Below, piece by piece: positions 55,585 to 64,000 of a stretch of DNA of 64,000 bases. The number at the start of each line of letters is the position of its first letter. The stretch's first letter is position 1. The notes beneath the pieces were generated by a model, which was given only the letters and a program-made list of their open reading frames with translations, did no database searches and was not told the DNA's origin. Source of the stretch: Cranoglanis bouderius. Its lineage: Eukaryota > Chordata > Actinopteri > Siluriformes > Cranoglanididae. The position numbers and the translations under genes are program-made. The DNA lies in contig CM042544.1 of assembly GCA_023630585.1 (NCBI GenBank), positions 12,859,756-12,923,755 on the forward strand, given 5' to 3'.

Positions 55585-56780
55585 GTCAGAAAAAAATTAA
55601 AAAATTAAAAAAACAGAATCACTGAGTTGGAAAAAGGATCACCCCCCTTCTAAAAATGACTTGTAAACTCAATCAGGTGTAGCTAATCACCTTCTCAATG
55701 GCATATAAAGCCATTTGACTTTCAACTGTGATCAGCTGTGGTCATTTTGATTAACTCTATTATTAAGAAGTGGAAGGTATTTGGTACAACACAGACCCTC
55801 CCTGGATCAGAACGTCGCTCCAAACTGGATGAAAGAGTCAGGAGGAAACTGGTCAGAGAGGCTACCAAGAGGCCTACAGCAACTCTGAAGCAGTTGCAGG
55901 AATTTATGACAAAGAGTGGTCATTGTGTGCATGTGACAACAATATCACAAATTCTCCACAAATGTGGCTTGTATGGGAGGGTTGCAAGAAAAAGCCACTC
56001 CTCAAGAAAGGCCACATGCAGTCACGACTGAGCTTTGCCAAAACGCACCTTGAAGATTCTGAGGCCATATGGAAAATGGTGTTATGGTCAGATGAAATTA
56101 AAATTTAATTACTTGGCCTCAAAACCAAACGATATGTCTGGAGGAAATCCAATATAGCTCACCATCCAAATAACACCATTCCTACAGTAAAGCATGGAGG
56201 TGGTAATATCCTGTTATGGGGGTGTTTCTCTGCAGCAGGGACTGGAGAAGGATAGAAGAAAAATGGATGGGGCAAAATACTGTCAAATTCTTGAGGAAAA
56301 TCTGCTGCCCTCTGCCAGAAAGTTGTCGATGGGAAGAAGGTTTATCTTTCAACATGACAATGACCCAAAGCACACAGCAAAACTGACCACAAAGTGGTTG
56401 AAGGAGAAAAAGGTGAATGTCCTTGCATGGCCTAGTCAGACCCCAGACTTAAACCCCATTGAAAATCTGTGGAATGACTTAAAGACTGCAGTCCACAAAC
56501 AGTCACCATCAAATTTAACTGAACTTGAGTAGTTCTGCAAAGAAGAGTGGGCAAATATTGCAAAGTCTAGATGTGCAAAGTTAGTAGAGACATATCCCAA
56601 AAGACTAAAGACTGTAATTAAAGCAAAAGGTGGTTCAACAAAATACTGACACAAGGGGGTGATCCTTCTTCCAAGTCAGTGATTCTGTTTTTAATTTTTG
56701 TTTAATTTTTTCTGACATGTTGGTGTTATATCTTTCAGTTGGATGTTATAAGTTGCACTGAGTAAATACAGCTGGATAAA
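55582..56780 (+). mobile_element. Tc1 transposon (DD34E), nearly full length
   Basis: Inverted repeats: left 55582-55649 and right 56652-56720 share ACATGTCAGAAAAAATTAAA, ACAGAATCACTGA and GGATCACCCCC. Sequence beyond the right repeat (AGTTGGATGTTATAAGTTGC ...) probably belongs to the outer end but has no partner on the left, so the left outer end seems lost at the junction with the previous element. It encodes a broken DD34E transposase on the plus strand and is followed by an AT/GT microsatellite. Confidence 0.88.
55756..56649 (+). pseudogene. Tc1 (DD34E) transposase with frameshift and stops
   Basis: The first helix-turn-helix is mostly deleted; the frame opens at SIIKKWKVFGTTQTLP. The second DNA-binding part follows (KLDERVRRKLVREATKRPTA, then TTISQILHKCGLYGRVA). 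A one-base shift near 55991 leads into KPLLKKGHMQSRLSFAKTHL and the first catalytic motif LWSDEIKI, then a stop. Next come VKHGGGNILLWGCFSA, FQHDNDPKHTAKL with the second D, and AWPSQTPDLNPIENLW with E, 34 residues apart. An amber stop falls near 56529 (NLTELE*FCKEEW) and the C-terminus ends KGGSTKY. All three catalytic residues survive but are separated by lesions. Confidence 0.9.
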
Positions 56781-56794
56781 ACATTATAATATTA

Positions 56795-56910
<116 letters not shown>

Positions 56911-57519
56911 TTCATTTAGATGATAACAATTCATGTTCATTAGTGAAAATAAGCCCAAATCATTTTTTAATCCTGCACCAGGCCCAGCATGGAAGGGTTC
57001 AGGCTTGAGGCTGTAAAGCATGGCACCTGTTCGAGAGCAAATGTTTCCTCTGTCAGATGGAGACTGATTGCTGATGGCTAATGCCTTCTGTGGGAGTCGA
57101 GTCTTCATGTAGGTGGCTGATTGTTGTTGCCTGGATCGAGGGTAAAGTGATGCATCATCGCCAGAGACAACGCAGCACTTTGGTGCATAATGCGGACATC
57201 TTCAGGGATAGAAGTGGCCGGGGGCATTAAACAAGAGAAAGAGTGAGAGCGAGAGATAGTCAAAGGCTGGTAGAGAAACACAATGTTGATTTGTTTCAAT
57301 TGGCTGAATGACACTGGTCACTGGAGGTGACAGGTTTCTTAACATCCACTTGCCCTGATCTCTCCCACTTTAAGCCCCTTTGCTTATAAATAACACTATG
57401 AAAAGCCAATTAAAAAACAACAACATCCTTCTATGGGGCTTGGGCCAATACTGGGTTTTCATTTAGTAATTTTAAATATTGCCACAATATTAAAAATGTT
57501 CCCCAGTTATTACAACAGC
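56911..57519. other. No gene recognised
   Basis: Unique-looking sequence between two transposons. Confidence 0.4.
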
Positions 57520-57728
57520 TACAGTGGGGGGAAAAAGTATTTGATCCCCTGCTGATTTTGTACGTTTGCCCACTGACAAAGAAATGATCAGCCTATGATT
57601 TTAATGGTAGGTGTATTTTAACAGTGAGAGACAGAATAACAACAAAAAAATCCAGAAAAAAGCATTTCAAAAAAGTTATAAATTGATTTGCATTTTAATG
57701 AGTGAAATAAGTATTTGACCCCTTCGAC

Positions 57729-58546
57729 TTAGTACTTGGTGACAAAACCCTTGTTGGCAATCACAGAGGTCAGACGTTTCTTGTAGTTGGCCACCAGGTT
57801 TGCACACATCTCAGGAGGGATTTTGCCCCACTCCTCTTTGCAGATCCTCTCCAAGTCATTAAGGTCATTTTCAATGCCCTGGCTGAGGGAAGGAGGTTCT
57901 CACCCAAGATTTGACGGTACATGGCCCCGTCCATCGTCCCTTTGATGCGGTGCAGTTGTCCTGTCCCCTTAGCAGAAAAACACCCCCAAACCATAATGTT
58001 CCCACCTCCATGTTTGACAGTGGGGATGGTGTTATGAGTTGGGGTCATGGGCAGCATTCCTCCTCCAAACACGGCGAGTTGAGTTGATGCCAAAGAGATC
58101 TGACCACACCTGACCACAACACTTTCACCCAGTTCTCCTCTGAATCATTCAGGCAAACTTCAGACGGGCCTGTACATGTGTTTTCTTGAGCAGGGGGACC
58201 TTGCGGGCGCTGCAGGATTTCAGTCCTTCACGGCATAGTGTGTTACCAATTGTTTTCTTGGTGACTATGGTCCCAGCTGCCTTGAGATCATTAACAAGAT
58301 CCTCCCGTGTAGTTCTGGGCTGATTCCTCACCGTTCTCATGATCATTGAAACTCCACGAGGTGAGATCTTGCATGGAGCCCCAGACCGAGGGAGACTGAC
58401 AGTTTCTTCCATTTGCGAATAATCGCACCAACTGTTGTCACCTTCTCACCAAGATGCTTGGCGATGGTCTTGTAGCCCATTCCAGCCTTGTGTAGGTCTA
58501 CAATCTTGTCCCTGACATCCTTGGACAGCTCTTTGGTCTTGGCCAT
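57729..58546 (-). pseudogene. Tc1-like transposase, catalytic core deleted
   Basis: Start ATG at 58546: MAKTKELSKDVRDKIVDLHK, AGMGYKTIAKHLGEKVTTVG, AIIRKWKK (first helix-turn-helix). After a frame change: SGAPCKISPRGVSMIMRTVR and NQPRTTREDLVNDLKAAGT (second). Then KVPLLKKTHVQARLKFA and a stop. The region that should hold the first catalytic D is scrambled (VLWSGVV instead of a WSDET-type motif). VKHGGGNIMVWGCFSAKGTG is intact, but after LLPSARALKM the sequence jumps to the C-terminal part ending NKGFVTKY, so the second D and the E are deleted. Confidence 0.9.
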
Positions 58547-58588
58547 GGTGAAGAGTTTGGAAACTGATTGATTGATTGCTTCTGTGGA

Positions 58589-58685
58589 CAGGTGTCTTTT
58601 ATACAGGTAACAAACTGAGATTAGGAGCACTCCCTTTAAGAGAGTGCTCCTAATCTCAGCTCATTACCTGTGTAAAAGACACCTG
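58589..58685. repeat. 97-bp near-perfect palindrome inside the Tc1-like element
   Basis: Arms 58589-58632 and 58642-58685 are 44 bp each with about four mismatches, around a 9-base loop (CCTTTAAGA). They contain CAGGTGTCTTTTATACAGGT and CTGAGATTAGGAGCACTC. It lies between the right inverted repeat and the transposase start, where the promoter and 5' UTR should be. Confidence 0.92.
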
Positions 58686-59101
58686 GGAGCCAGAAATCTT
58701 GCTGATTGATAGGGGATCAAATACTTATTTCCCTCATTAAAATGCAAATCAATTTATAACTTTTTTGAAATGCGTTTTTCTGGATTTTTTGTTGTTATTC
58801 TGTCTCTCACTGTTAAAATACACCTACAATTAAAATTATAGACTGATCATTTCTTTGTCAGTGGGCAAACGAAAATCAGCAGGGGATCAAATACTTTTTC
58901 CCCCACTGTATGTCCAACATGTTTTTTAATGTTTCCTTCTTATCTGGTGAGTGCAATTACGCTGCCTCAGAGAAGAACCCATGTAACATTCATTTATCTA
59001 ACAGAAAAACAGAACACAGCTAAATGAGACTGATTTTATCTGAAGAATAGAAATGCTGCAAAATTAGAACCACAGATGACTGGAAGACTCATGCTATCAT
59101 A

Positions 59102-60139
59102 TACAGTACTGTGCAAAAGTTTTATGCACATGCAAAGAAATGCTGTAGAGCAAAGATGCCTTCAAAATAATGAAATTAAATGTTTCTACATTTAAAAAAA
59201 AACAAAAAACCATAAAGAGCAGTAAACAGTAGTAAATGAAACAAAGTCAATATTTGGTGTGACAAAAAAATAAAAATAAAATAAAAATAGTAGTCTCCAG
59301 TACAATTTGTGCAGTTTTATAAGGAAATGAGCTGGTAAGTTTTATTGAGCATCTTGCAGAACCAGACACAGTTCTTCTGGAGACTTTGACTTTTGCACTC
59401 ACTTCTTATTTTTGCAGCAAAACCCAGCAGCCTTCATTGTGTTTGTTTGTCTGAAAAGTGTCTCTTACGTAATATACTGCTTTCTTTAATGACATACTGT
59501 TAGGTTACACCCCGATTCAGACTCCATTTCCCAGGAAACTTAGCGGCCTACAAACATGGCCGCCATGGACTCCACTTCCCACAACACACACACAGTCACA
59601 CGCTCACAGTAACCGGACTTCTAATGACACACACCTGTTTGTAATCACACACCTATCACCATGCTCTATATAAACCTCATTCAGTGTTTGCTTCCCTGCG
59701 AAGTATTTGCTCAGTTACCTTGTGTTTTGTCAGTACCAAGCTGTTGATTATTGCTCTGTCTATTCTGGTTTTGCTCTTCTGTCTGGCTTCTCATTTCTGG
59801 ATTATTGTCTTTGCCCCTGGGATATTGTATGCAGATCGCCCGACCCTGGACTGTATATTCACACTGCCTCTTGCCTTTTGGATTGGTGTCTGTTCCTAAT
59901 ATACTGCTGTTCCTAATAAACTGACTTTTAGCTGCACTTGCATCCTGCTCCGAGTCTGTATGCTAACACATGCAAACATTTTTCTGTAATATTTAATTTT
60001 GTGCTAGAAAACTATCTAGCAAGATTTTAGATTTGGGAATCTAAAATGTTTTTTGTACTGACTTGATAATGTAGAAGTCATAAAATAAAAAATCTAAACA
60101 AAGTTTGTATGAAAAAAAAAATAGGGTGCCTATACTGTA
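59102..60139. mobile_element. GTGCAAAAGTTTTAGGCA family, copy 4, split by an LTR
   Basis: Left end TACAGTACTGTGCAAAAGTT. Landmarks as in copies 1-3 follow (GCATCTTGCAGAACCAGACA, GAAAAGTGTCTCTTACGTAA). At 59497 it is interrupted by a solo LTR and resumes at 59969 with AAACATTTTTCTGTAATATT through ATAGGGTGCC. The right terminal repeat is mostly deleted, leaving TACTGTA. Without the LTR the copy is about 560 bp. Confidence 0.85.
59498..59968 (+). mobile_element. Solo LTR of an LTR retrotransposon, 471 bp
   Basis: Begins TGTTAG and ends CTAACA (TG...CA with inverted ends). It is flanked by CATAC (59493-59497) and CATGC (59969-59973), a 5-bp target duplication with one change. The intact sister copy at 31944-31980 shows the uninterrupted site GACATACAAACATT, confirming the insertion. 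A TATA-like CTCTATATAAACC lies near 59660 and AATAAA near 59916, as expected for promoter and polyadenylation signals on the plus strand. Length and 5-bp duplication fit a Gypsy-like element; no internal region is present. Confidence 0.88.
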
Positions 60140-60183
60140 TATGTTATATATTAATATTATATCATTTAATTTAGCCATTTTTA

Positions 60184-60214
60184 CTTATCTATCTATCTAT
60201 CTATCTATCTGTTT
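60184..60214. repeat. (ATCT)n tetranucleotide repeat
   Basis: About seven units. Confidence 0.93.
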
Positions 60215-60289
60215 ATCTAGCTAGCACTTTTTGAGCTTTTTTTTTTAACTTAAGGCTGCCCATAATTCTGGAGTTGACAATAGATATAG

Positions 60290-60332
60290 ACGGATGGACA
60301 GACAGACAGAGAGATAGATGGATAGATATATG

Positions 60333-60367
<35 letters not shown>

Positions 60368-60390
60368 GCATGGATGGATAGATAGGTTTT
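60290..60390. repeat. (GATA)/(GATG)/(GACA) tetranucleotide region
   Basis: Mixed tetranucleotides with a pure (GATA)n core at about 60335-60366. The core is inverted relative to the ATCT run at 60184. Confidence 0.93.
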
Positions 60391-61650
60391 TAAAAGCAAT
60401 TGGTGAACAACATTATATATCTCAGCCAGTGGCGTCACATAAAGCTAATTATTCCTTTAAAAATTGGTCCTTACATATTAAAATGCATATGAACCTCCCT
60501 CACAAACTCACTCTCACACACACACACACTCATGTGCATGCACACAAACACACCTTGAGCTCATTAGGCTCTTTTGAATCAAAGAGGAGTTTTGGAGAGT
60601 TACACAGAGCAGCACTTAGTAACTAAAGAGCTGTTCATCAAACACTATTGTTCTAAAACACACGCTTGAGTGCTGTTCCTGTGCGCATAGACGTGTTTTT
60701 GTGTGTGCGTAAATGCATGCGCATGAGAGAGAATTATAGTGCATATGAATGAGGTTTAGCCTAAACGCATACTGTACTGTATCTGTCTCGCAGATTTGAG
60801 CAACACGGACAACACGGTCAGCCTGAGAGAGTCATCAAGTAAGAACAAATAACTAAAATAAATAAAATAAATGTTACATTTATAACAAATAATTATATTT
60901 ATAATGCTGTTCAAAGCACTGAGGGCATTAAAATCAGAGCTTCAGTAATCTTGGATCAAGCAGTGAATGTGCTGTTAAGAAAACAAGAAACAATAAAATA
61001 GAATCCATGCAATTAAAATAATTTATTCTGTGATAAAATCCAATGGTACAGTGTTGCTGCAATAAAACCAGAGTAAATAGATTTAGAATAAAGCAATGAT
61101 CTAAATGTGACCATTCTGTAGTAGATTTAAAAAAGGGCCTTGATTTAAATGCTAACAAAAACATATGTTTTTTTGTTGTTGTTGTATTACACACAGTATA
61201 TTTGAGTAATTTATTACTGAAATATATAGTACTGTATTTTTATATATTAACACAATGCTTTACTGAAAAGAAATATTTCTAGGCTTATTTACAAATAAAT
61301 AATATCAGTGTAAATCCAGGTAAATGGATTTCAGGCACTCAAATATTTATTCATTTATTTATGGAAAGAATGCAAAAAAAAAATCTATTACACTATATTT
61401 TTTATTGTATATAAATTATTTGTCATTTTGTGAGATGCTGTAGAGTAATTATGCACACCTGCAGCCTTAATTCACAATTATTATAATTATTATTTAAATA
61501 TATAGTATACAAAATAAACACCTGACCTTCAGTGTCATTTAACTATCACACACCACCGATGTTTAATCACAGGTGCAGAGACAATGAATATCCAACAAAA
61601 ATGAAGCTCAGATAAATGTTAACACATAGATTTTATAGTGACATTCTAGC

Positions 61651-61653
<3 letters not shown>
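60391..61653. other. AT-rich, no gene recognised
   Basis: Includes a small AC run near 60515-60560; no exon or element recognised. Confidence 0.45.

Positions 61654-61709
<56 letters not shown>
61654..61709. repeat. (GA)28 microsatellite
   Basis: Pure run, first of three purine/pyrimidine tracts within 570 bp. Confidence 0.97.
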
Positions 61710-61713
<4 letters not shown>

Positions 61714-61949
61714 AAGAGAGGGATAGAGAGAGAGCTCATGGTTTGACTAATTCTCAACAACCTGAGGCACGTGTAGATGACTGATACCTTCACTGTGGTC
61801 ATCAACTGATTGCTCTGATTTAAATTTTGAATGAGAGAGATGAGGAGAGAGAGGGATAGTGAGAGATGGGAGCAGGGAAGAATCTAGAAAAAAAAAAAAC
61901 AGGTCTGCTCCAGGTGGGACAGAGTGACTGTTATTTTAAGAGAGCACAC

Positions 61950-61953
<4 letters not shown>

Positions 61954-62011
<58 letters not shown>
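61954..62011. repeat. (GA)29 microsatellite
   Basis: Pure run of about 58 bp; inverted partner of the CT tract at 62159. Confidence 0.97.
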
Positions 62012-62013
<2 letters not shown>

Positions 62014-62155
62014 AGGAGAAAGGAGGGAATAAGGGGAGGAGAAGATGAATGTGGTTAATTAAGATGAGCAGGCAGCGAAGACAGTGCAGAATTACACAAA
62101 CACTAATTAGAGTCTTCGTTAGGGGGCACGGAACGAGAGCAGTGCATCCATCATG

Positions 62156-62158
<3 letters not shown>

Positions 62159-62222
<64 letters not shown>
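62159..62222. repeat. (CT)32 microsatellite
   Basis: Pure run of about 64 bp. Confidence 0.97.
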
Positions 62223-62226
<4 letters not shown>

Positions 62227-62437
62227 ACTGAATCTATCTCTTTTAGCCATTCTCTCTCTATCCTTCAATTTTTCACCTTTCTCTTTCAAGCATCTCCATT
62301 CTCTTTTTTCAATTCCAGTCATTCTCTCAATTATATACCTTAATCAGTGTTTCCTGGTGATGACTTTAAAATTGTCAGCAGGAAATTTGCCCAAATTACC
62401 CCCTCCCCCATTATTATTTAATGTTTTTTTTTTCTAA

Positions 62438-63952
62438 AAATGCAATAAAAACAAAAATCTGTGATTTGTCAAGTCTCTTGAAACTTTAATTAACTGACAA
62501 AAGTACAAAGAAAATATATTAAATTTTTTCACTGACCAACTTAATTGTATTTTGTAAATATAAACAAATTTAGAATTTGATGCCTTCAACACACTCAAGA
62601 AAAGTTGGGACAGAGGCAAAATAAGACTGAAAAGTTTATAGAATATTCAAGTAACACCATTTTGGATGATCAGGGTAATTGGTAACAGGGGAGGGTATCA
62701 GGATTGGGCATAAAAGGAGCATCCACCAAAAGCTCAGTCTTTTCAAGCAAGGATGGGTCGTGGCTCACCACTTTGTGCCAAACTTCGTGAGAGAATTGTC
62801 AGTCAGTTCAAAAAGAACGAGATTGCGAAGAATTTAGGTCTTTCACCATCTACAGTGCATGATATTGGGAAAAGATTCAGGGAATCCGAATAAATCTCAT
62901 TGCATAAAGGGCAAGGACGGAAACAACTGTTGAATGTGCGTGACCTTCGAGCCCTCAGGTGGCATTGCCTGAGAAATCGTTACTGTGATAAATATAACCA
63001 CATGGACTTGGGAGTACTTTGGAAAACCGCTGTCACTTAACACAGTCCACCGAATCCAGAAATGCAACCCGAAACTCTATTATGCAAGGAGGAAGCCACA
63101 CATCAACTCTATGCAGAAACGCCGCCAAGTTCTCTGGGCCCGAACACATCTCAGATGGACTGAAAGGCAGTGGAAACATGTGCTGTGGTCAGATGAGTCC
63201 ACGTTTTAGCTTGTTTTCAGGAAAAACTGACATCGAGTTCTCCATGCCAAAGATGAAAAAGACCGAACAGACTGTTATAAGCAAAAGGTACAAAAGCCAG
63301 CATCTGTGATGTTATAGAGATGCAGCAGTTTCCATGGCATGGGTGACTTGCATATGTGTGAAGGTACCATTGACGTGGAGGCGTATATTGGGATTTTATA
63401 GAGACATATGCTGCCATCAAGGCAACGTCTTTTCCCACAAAGTCCATGGTTATTTCAGCAGGACAATGCCAGGCCTCATTCTGCATGTGCTACAACAGCG
63501 TGCCTTCATAGACACAGAGTGCGTGTGCTTGACTGGCCTGCCAGCAGTCCACATCTGTCTCCGATGGCGCATCATGAAGAGGAGAATCAGACAATGACTG
63601 GACTGTTGAGCAGCTGAAGTCTTGTATCATGCAAGAATGGGCAAAAATTTGCAAAACTGCAACAATTAGTATCCTCAGTTCCCAAACAATTAAAAAGTGT
63701 AAATAAAAGGAAGGGTGATGTAACACAGTGGTAAACATGCCTCTGTCCCAACTTTTTTTGAGTGTGTTGAAGGCATCATATTTTAATTTGTTTATATTTA
63801 CAAAATACAATTAAGTTGGTCAGTGAAAACACTGAATATCTTTTCTTTGTACTTTTGTCAGTTAATTAAAGTTTCAAGAGACTTGACAAATCACAGATTT
63901 TGTTTTTATTGCATTTGGAAAAATCCCAACCTTTCTGGAATTGGGGTTGTAC
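62438..63952 (+). mobile_element. Tc1-like transposon with about 180-bp inverted repeats
   Basis: Left 62438-62616 and right 63740-63917 are inverted copies (landmarks CTGTGATTTGTCAAGTCTCT, CTGACCAACTTAATTGTATT and AAGTTGGGACAGAGG). The right end continues to AATTGGGGTTGTA at 63952, while the matching outer 30-odd bases on the left are lost or diverged. It encodes a multiply broken transposase on the plus strand. Confidence 0.88.
62753..63734 (+). pseudogene. Tc1-like transposase, E motif deleted
   Basis: ATG at 62753: MGRGSPLCAKLRERIVSQFK, KNEIAKNLGLSPSTVHDIGK, then a stop after RFRESE. Frame changes lead through NTVHRIQKCNPKLYYARRKP and RTHLRWTERQWKHVLWSDES (first D), then a stop. Later LFQQDNARPHSACATTACLH has the second D, followed by VLDWPASSPHLSPM. 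Where IENVW-type residues with the catalytic glutamate are expected, about 10 bases are missing and the frame shifts into RIMKRRIRQ. At least five lesions are visible. Confidence 0.87.
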
Positions 63953-64000
63953 ATGTACATTGTTGTACATGTTTTTGTTCCAAGGAGCTAGGACCATCCT

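Larger units (their letters stand above)
57520..58910 (-). mobile_element. Tc1-like transposon with about 200-bp inverted repeats
   Basis: Both ends are TACAGTGGGGG / CCCCCACTGTA with TA at each edge. Inverted homology of about 200 bp (57520-57721 with 58711-58910) includes AAGTATTTGATCCCCTGCTG, CCACTGACAAAGAAATGATC and ATTGATTTGCATTTTAATGA. The element is 1391 bp and carries a broken transposase on the minus strand. A 97-bp palindrome lies just upstream of the transposase start. Confidence 0.93.

Noticed and set aside
59684..59916. Hydrophobic frames of about 70 codons as a membrane protein
   Set aside because: They lie wholly inside the solo LTR.

Overview
This window is teleost fish nuclear DNA. 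The evidence is long AC/GT, GA/CT and AT microsatellites, many decayed Tc1/mariner transposons of the kinds common in fish, tRNA-derived SINEs of the Mermaid/V-SINE type, and one spliced exon of a vertebrate ephrin gene. A catfish or other otophysan is plausible from the repeat mix, but this is not proven. There is no bacterial-style gene content, and nearly all open frames longer than 60 codons are microsatellites or broken transposases.

The only host coding sequence I can support is exon 1 of an ephrin-A gene, most like efna3, on the minus strand at 42959-43065. It carries the start codon, a signal peptide, the start of the receptor-binding domain (HAVHWNSSNL) and a GTAAGT splice donor. It sits in a CpG-rich block (about 42960-43560) with a GA/CT tract in the presumed 5' UTR. 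Because the gene runs right to left, positions 1-42952 would be intron 1. No exon 2 was recognised there, so the intron would be at least 43 kb. Positions above 43.6 kb would be upstream flank.

Layout. 0-9 kb: SINE pieces, two minisatellites, a deleted Tc1-like copy (3.6 kb), a second Tc1-like family (5.4 kb) and a nearly full-length frameshifted Tc1-like element (7.5-8.7 kb). 9-15 kb: mostly unrecognised sequence, then a LINE 3' end (13.0-13.9 kb) and a transposase N-terminal relic (14.7-15.0 kb). 15-20 kb: GT/CA clusters, an inverted pair of copies of one element (16.5-17.5 kb) and a hAT-like palindrome. 20-32 kb: a 368-bp foldback MITE, SINEs, a 658-bp Tc1-like deletion derivative, and a hAT MITE nested inside a Tc1 relic. 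32-43 kb: AT-rich presumed intron, SINEs and a truncated Tc1 element. 43-55 kb: exon 1 and upstream flank, purine/pyrimidine tracts, a SINE and a Tc1-like relic. 55-64 kb: a dense block of Tc1 elements and one solo LTR inserted in an older repeat.

The transposable elements look dead: each transposase I could read has frameshifts, stops or deletions affecting the catalytic region. No new multi-gene system is visible. The points most worth checking are the ephrin exon, the datable nested insertions (solo LTR, hAT MITE), the long inverted-repeat structures, and a Tc1-like family whose DDE spacing appears to be 35 or 36 rather than 34.
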